Shown here: positions 5,131-7,746 of the stretch, piece by piece
Position numbering within the stretch: the first letter of the stretch is position 1
Layout of the letters: every line of letters starts with the position of its first letter
NCBI GenBank assembly: GCA_902782625.1
Contig: CACZNZ010000535.1
Coordinates: 1 to 7,746, forward strand
From: an uncultured Lachnospiraceae bacterium
Lineage (GTDB): Bacteria; Bacillota; Clostridia; Lachnospirales; Lachnospiraceae
Reading direction: 5' to 3'
Length of the DNA: 7,746 nucleotides
Position numbers and translations under genes: made by a program
The notes under the pieces: model-generated
Seen by the model: only the letters and a program-made list of their open reading frames with translations
What the model was told of the DNA's origin: nothing
The model's database searches: none

Positions 5131-5733
5131 ATGAGAGTATATTTGATCAGACACGGGGAGACGGCGATGAATGTGAATCGGTGCTATTATGGCTGGACAG
5201 ATGCCGGGCTTAATGATGAGGGGATTCGGCAGGCTGAAAGCATGGCTCCGTTTTTCTCGAATATCTCATTTGATAAAGTAATTTCAAGTCCGCTGGTCCG
5301 GGCTTTTGAGACGGCCGAACTGGTTCTTGCCGACGGGAGAGAGCAGATACAGACCGATGAGAGACTGAAGGAACAGAATTTCGGCTGTTTTGAGGGGTTG
5401 ACGTACCAGGAGATTCAGGAGAGATATCCCGGTGAACTGGCAGCCTGGAACAGTGATTTTTCCAATTATGTGATTCCGGGGGGAGAAAGCTTCCGGATGG
5501 TCAGAGAGCGGCTGGATGATTTTTGCCGGGATCTTGTCCGGGAGAAGGGAACGGTTCTGCTTGCAGCACATAAAGGTTCTTTAGGACATCTGATGAGTGC
5601 GATGCTTTCTCTTCCTTTAGAGGGGTATTGGAACTTTGTCTTTGATCAGGGGTGCTACAGCATGGTGGATATCGAAGACGGATATGCAATCCTGCGCAAA
5701 CTCAATGTGCCTTGTACAACAGAAAAGAAATAA
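5131..5733 (+). CDS. Histidine phosphatase (phosphoglycerate mutase-like superfamily)
   Basis: A 200-residue cytoplasmic protein of normal family length. The start is supported by GAAGGA (5117-5122), eight bases upstream. Residues 5-11 (LIRHGET) carry the phospho-accepting His8 and Arg7; Arg57 in SSPLVRAFETA and Glu81 (LKEQNFGCFEG) complete the phosphate pocket and acid; His147 (AAHKG) is the second catalytic histidine. PGGES at 116-120 is typical of the GpmB/CobC group (alpha-ribazole phosphatase, broad phosphatases). The family transfers phosphate to His8 and hydrolyses it. The substrate cannot be read from sequence: no cobalamin genes adjoin, so calling it CobC is not justified, and it is too short for dPGM-type glycolytic mutase. 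The usual His-Gly-Gly at the second histidine is His-Lys-Gly here. It follows the DUF5688 gene by 38 bases and precedes rarA by 17, so it is probably cotranscribed. Confidence 0.88.
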   Translation: MRVYLIRHGETAMNVNRCYYGWTDAGLNDEGIRQAESMAPFFSNISFDKVISSPLVRAFETAELVLADGREQIQTDERLKEQNFGCFEGLTYQEIQERYPGELAAWNSDFSNYVIPGGESFRMVRERLDDFCRDLVREKGTVLLAAHKGSLGHLMSAMLSLPLEGYWNFVFDQGCYSMVDIEDGYAILRKLNVPCTTEKK

Positions 5734-5750
5734 CAGAAAGGATACGACAG

Positions 5751-7082
5751 ATGGACCTTTTTGAATATATGGGAATGCAGAGAAAAGAAAAAGAAGCGCC
5801 TCTTGCCCTCAGGATGAGACCGAGAAATCTTGATGAGATGGTAGGACAGGAGCATATCATAGGAAAAGATAAGCTGCTGTATCGGGCGATCAAGGCGGAT
5901 CAGATCAGCTCTCTGATCTTTTACGGGCCTCCCGGAACGGGGAAGACGACGCTGGCAAAGGTAATTGCCCATACGACGAGCGCACGGTTTGTCCAGTTAA
6001 ATGCGACGACCTCCGGAAAAAAGGATATGGAGAAGGAGGTTAACGAGGCAAAGGATGCCTATGGCATGTACGGACAGAAGACGATCCTGTTTATCGATGA
6101 GATCCACCGGTTTAATAAAGCACAGCAGGATTATCTGCTGCCATTTGTGGAAGACGGTACAGTCATTCTGATCGGAGCCACCACGGAGAACCCTTACTTT
6201 GAGGTTAACAGCGCTTTGCTGTCCCGGTCAAAAATCTTTGCGCTCGAACCGCTGACTGCAGAGGAAGTTTCTTCGCTGATTGTGACGGCGGTCAATGATC
6301 CGGAACGCGGGATGGGAGCTTACGGGGCATCTATTACAGAGGATGCTGTAGCGTTTATCGCTGATATGGCCGGGGGAGATGCGAGAGCAGCACTGAATGC
6401 CGTGGAGCTTGGCATCCTTACGACACAGCCCGATGAATCCGGAAAGCTTGTGATTGACCTTGAGGTTGCCCAGGAGTGTATTCAGCGCAAAGCACTACGA
6501 TATGACAAGACAGGGGATAATCATTATGATGTCATCTCTGCTTTTATTAAGAGTATGAGGGGATCGGATCCGGATGCGGCTGTTTTTTATCTGGCAAGAA
6601 TGCTTGATGCAGGGGAAGATCCCCGGTTTATTGCCCGACGTATCATGATCTGTGCCTCAGAGGATGTGGGCAATGCAGATCCGTTGGCCCTGATGGTGGC
6701 GGTTTCAGCGGCGCAGGCTGTAGAAAGGCTGGGAATGCCGGAAGGAAGGATTACCCTCTCCCAGGCGGCAACCTATGTGGCCGGCGCTCCCAAATCCAAT
6801 GCCGCTGTCGTGGCAATCGATGAAGCGGCCAGGGTAGTACGAAATGAAAAGACCGGTCAGGTCCCTCCTTATTTAAGGGATGCCCATTATGGCGGAGCTG
6901 CAAAACTCGGTCACGGCATCGGGTATAAATATGCCCATAATTATCCGGAGAATTATGTAAAGCAGCAGTATCTCCCCGATGAGATCAAAGACAGGACATT
7001 TTATCATCCGACACAGAACGGGGCAGAAAAAAGAATCGGTGAACGCCTAAAGCGTCTTAGAGAAAGGGAGGGAGATGAATGA
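5751..7082 (+). CDS. rarA: RarA (MgsA/WHIP-type) AAA+ ATPase, replication-associated recombination protein
   Basis: A 443-residue protein of usual length. The ATG at 5751 is chosen for AGAAAGGA (5735-5742) eight bases upstream and the standard N-terminus (MDLFEYM...LALRMRPRNLDEMVGQEHI); a longer in-frame extension to 5652 would overlap the phosphatase gene and is unlikely. Motifs: Walker A GPPGTGKT (59-66), Walker B ILFIDEIH (112-119), sensor ATTENP (143-148), and SALLSR (154-159) with the likely arginine finger Arg159. The C-terminal half has the RarA tetramerisation region: KALRYDKTGDNHYDVISAFIKS, DPRFIARRI, ASEDVGNADP and APKSNA. RarA acts as a tetramer at single-stranded DNA ends and stalled forks, interacting with SSB and the replisome, and belongs with RuvB and clamp-loader ATPases. 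The B. subtilis counterpart was formerly YrvN. No residue key to function appears missing. Its stop overlaps the next small gene. Confidence 0.96.
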   Translation: MDLFEYMGMQRKEKEAPLALRMRPRNLDEMVGQEHIIGKDKLLYRAIKADQISSLIFYGPPGTGKTTLAKVIAHTTSARFVQLNATTSGKKDMEKEVNEAKDAYGMYGQKTILFIDEIHRFNKAQQDYLLPFVEDGTVILIGATTENPYFEVNSALLSRSKIFALEPLTAEEVSSLIVTAVNDPERGMGAYGASITEDAVAFIADMAGGDARAALNAVELGILTTQPDESGKLVIDLEVAQECIQRKALRYDKTGDNHYDVISAFIKSMRGSDPDAAVFYLARMLDAGEDPRFIARRIMICASEDVGNADPLALMVAVSAAQAVERLGMPEGRITLSQAATYVAGAPKSNAAVVAIDEAARVVRNEKTGQVPPYLRDAHYGGAAKLGHGIGYKYAHNYPENYVKQQYLPDEIKDRTFYHPTQNGAEKRIGERLKRLREREGDE

Positions 7083-7267
7083 TGGAACGGCTGCGAAGAA
7101 TCCTTGCCATGCTGTTGGTAATCTTCCTGGTTCTCATGGTATTTGTAATGCTTTATCTGGGAATTACAGGAAGCAGATATTTCCTTATCAGTGTCTATGT
7201 CACTCTGGGATTTCCATTGCTTTTATATGCATTTATGTTTATTTATAAATTGTTGAAAAATCGTTGA
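7079..7267 (+). CDS. Small two-helix membrane protein, unknown function
   Basis: A 62-residue protein. Two adjacent ATGs (7079, 7082) are possible; the first overlaps the rarA stop as ATGA, and the purine run AGGGAGGGAG (7065-7074) lies four or seven bases before them. The short spacing slightly favours the ATG at 7082 (61 residues). Residues about 7-29 and 35-58 are hydrophobic helices joined by a small turn (GITGSRYF), with basic residues at the start (ERLRR) and at the end (KLLKNR), so both ends probably lie in the cytoplasm. No cysteine, metal or enzymatic motif is present. Translation is probably coupled to rarA. It lacks its own terminator, and the -35 element of the rubrerythrin promoter overlaps its last codon and stop codon. 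I do not recognise the family. Confidence 0.7.
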   Translation: MMERLRRILAMLLVIFLVLMVFVMLYLGITGSRYFLISVYVTLGFPLLLYAFMFIYKLLKNR

Positions 7268-7295
7268 CAAAAACATATGTTTCCCATAGTATAAT
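7264..7295 (+). promoter_or_regulatory. Rubrerythrin promoter with internal 12-bp palindrome
   Basis: TTGACA (7264-7269) is a consensus -35 and TATAAT (7290-7295) a consensus -10, but they are 20 bases apart, three more than ideal. The spacer holds a perfect palindrome AAACATATGTTT (7271-7282). Long spacers with a central dyad are characteristic of MerR-family activation, although this is only suggestive. Alternatively, CATAGT (7285-7290) could act as a -10 at 15-base spacing. The expected start is about 7302. Confidence 0.65.
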
Positions 7296-7303
7296 GATTA
7301 ACC
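7289..7303. promoter_or_regulatory. PerR-like box overlapping the rubrerythrin -10
   Basis: The 15 bases GTATAATGATTAACC match 10-11 of the 14 defined positions of the B. subtilis PerR box (TTATAAT-N-ATTATAA) and contain the perfect dyad TAAT-G-ATTA (7292-7300). PerR is a peroxide-sensing Fur-family repressor, and rubrerythrin genes are established PerR targets in clostridia. The overlap with the -10 fits repression. The right half-site is weak (last three bases differ), and -10 elements share A/T content with this box, so it needs a binding test. Confidence 0.45.
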
Positions 7304-7333
7304 ATCTTTATAGGATGGTAAGGGTATTTACCA
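7301..7333 (+). promoter_or_regulatory. Two mutually exclusive leader hairpins before rubrerythrin
   Basis: ACCATC (7301-7306) pairs with GATGGT (7314-7319) around a 7-base loop; TGGTAA (7316-7321) pairs with TTACCA (7328-7333) around a 6-base loop. The two share 7316-7319, so only one can form. The second ends five bases before the GAAAGGAG ribosome binding site. Both stems are only 6 bp. It may stabilise the message or be coincidental. Confidence 0.3.
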
Positions 7334-7353
7334 ATAAGAAAGGAGAGTATTTC

Positions 7354-7746
7354 ATGGCAGGTTTAAAAGGAACAAAGACAGAACAGAATCTTTGGACAGC
7401 ATTTGCAGGAGAATCCCAGGCTAGGAATAAATATGACTACTGGGCAAGCAAGGCAAAGAAAGACGGATATGTACAGATCTCCAAGATCTTTGAAGAGACA
7501 GCGCTCAATGAGAAAGAGCATGCAAAAATGTGGTTTAAGCTTCTCGAGGGAGGTTCCATCCGCCCAACCGTAGAGAATCTTCAGGCAGCAGCTGACGGAG
7601 AGAACTATGAGTGGACAGATATGTATGCTACATTTGCAAAAGAAGCCAGAGAAGAAGGCTTTGACGATATCGCAGCACAGTTTGAAGGCGTAGCAGCCAT
7701 CGAGAAAGAGCATGAGGAGAGATACCTTAAACTTCTTGACAATATC
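7354..7746 (+). CDS. rbr: Rubrerythrin, 3' end beyond the window
   Basis: The first 131 residues are visible; the gene runs off the end. ATG at 7354 follows GAAAGGAG (7338-7345) by eight bases. The start ([13 protein letters not shown]) and four-helix ferritin-like diiron domain are typical: Glu20 in [11 protein letters not shown], Glu53 and His56 in [10 protein letters not shown], a glutamate near 97 in [10 protein letters not shown], and Glu117 with His120 in IEKEHEERY. Rubrerythrin reduces hydrogen peroxide to water in anaerobes using electrons passed through a C-terminal rubredoxin-like iron site, which would lie outside this window, so its presence is assumed, not seen. The gene has its own promoter with a PerR-like box and is separated from the rarA operon only by that promoter. 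The codon use appears more biased than its neighbours (frequent GAG/GCA/AAG), as expected for an abundant protein. Confidence 0.95.
   Translation, partial: MAGLKGTKTEQNLWTAFAGESQARNKYDYWASKAKKDGYVQISKIFEETALNEKEHAKMWFKLLEGGSIRPTVENLQAAADGENYEWTDMYATFAKEAREEGFDDIAAQFEGVAAIEKEHEERYLKLLDNI

Noticed and set aside
5131..5733. Calling the phosphatase cobC (alpha-ribazole phosphatase)
   Set aside because: No cobalamin biosynthesis gene adjoins, and sequence motifs alone do not separate CobC from other members.
5652..5750. 33-residue N-terminal extension of RarA
   Set aside because: It would overlap the phosphatase gene, has no ribosome binding site, and the protein family starts at MDLFEYM.

Overview
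The window looks like chromosomal DNA from a low-to-moderate GC Gram-positive anaerobe, most likely a gut Clostridia of the Lachnospiraceae type. This is inferred from strong AAGGAGG-type ribosome binding sites, sigma-A-like promoters, a DUF5688-type protein (a family I associate with Lachnospiraceae), a rubrerythrin, InlB-repeat/BspA-type leucine-rich surface protein sequence and RarA. No rRNA, tRNA, transposase, integrase or CRISPR array is visible.

Layout. (1) Positions 2-1063 (+) are the 3' end of a surface-type protein with InlB-like B repeats followed by BspA-type leucine-rich repeats. (2) Positions 1170-2273 (+) encode an unrecognised HEFTH-motif putative zinc metallopeptidase with its own promoter region, which contains a perfect 7-bp inverted repeat. 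(3) A 22-bp perfect-stem bidirectional terminator (2375-2428) separates it from a convergent two-gene operon on the minus strand. The first gene of that operon (3505-4014) is a barnase-type ribonuclease with a lipoprotein signal peptide. The second (2441-3508) overlaps it by ATGA and encodes a barstar domain fused in frame to a complete zinc-containing Sir2 deacetylase. (4) A divergent promoter region (4015-4180) leads rightward into a compact plus-strand operon: DUF5688-type protein (4181-5092), histidine phosphatase (5131-5733), RarA AAA+ ATPase (5751-7082) and a 62-residue two-helix membrane protein (7079-7267). (5) A separate promoter region with a PerR-like box drives rubrerythrin (7354 to beyond the window end).

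The most interesting unit is the ribonuclease operon. Every catalytic residue of barnase can be located in the toxin, and the barstar domain keeps the two inhibitory aspartates equivalent to Asp35 and Asp39. The barstar reading frame has no stop codon: it runs through a purine-rich acidic linker into the sirtuin. That linker also encodes a near-ideal Shine-Dalgarno sequence placed before an in-frame ATG at the sirtuin boundary. The locus could therefore make both a barstar-sirtuin fusion and a free sirtuin. One charged barnase-barstar contact (Arg59 with Glu76 in the B. amyloliquefaciens pair) appears to be lost on both sides, as expected of a co-evolved pair. How an NAD-dependent deacetylase is connected with ribonuclease immunity is not something I can name from known systems.
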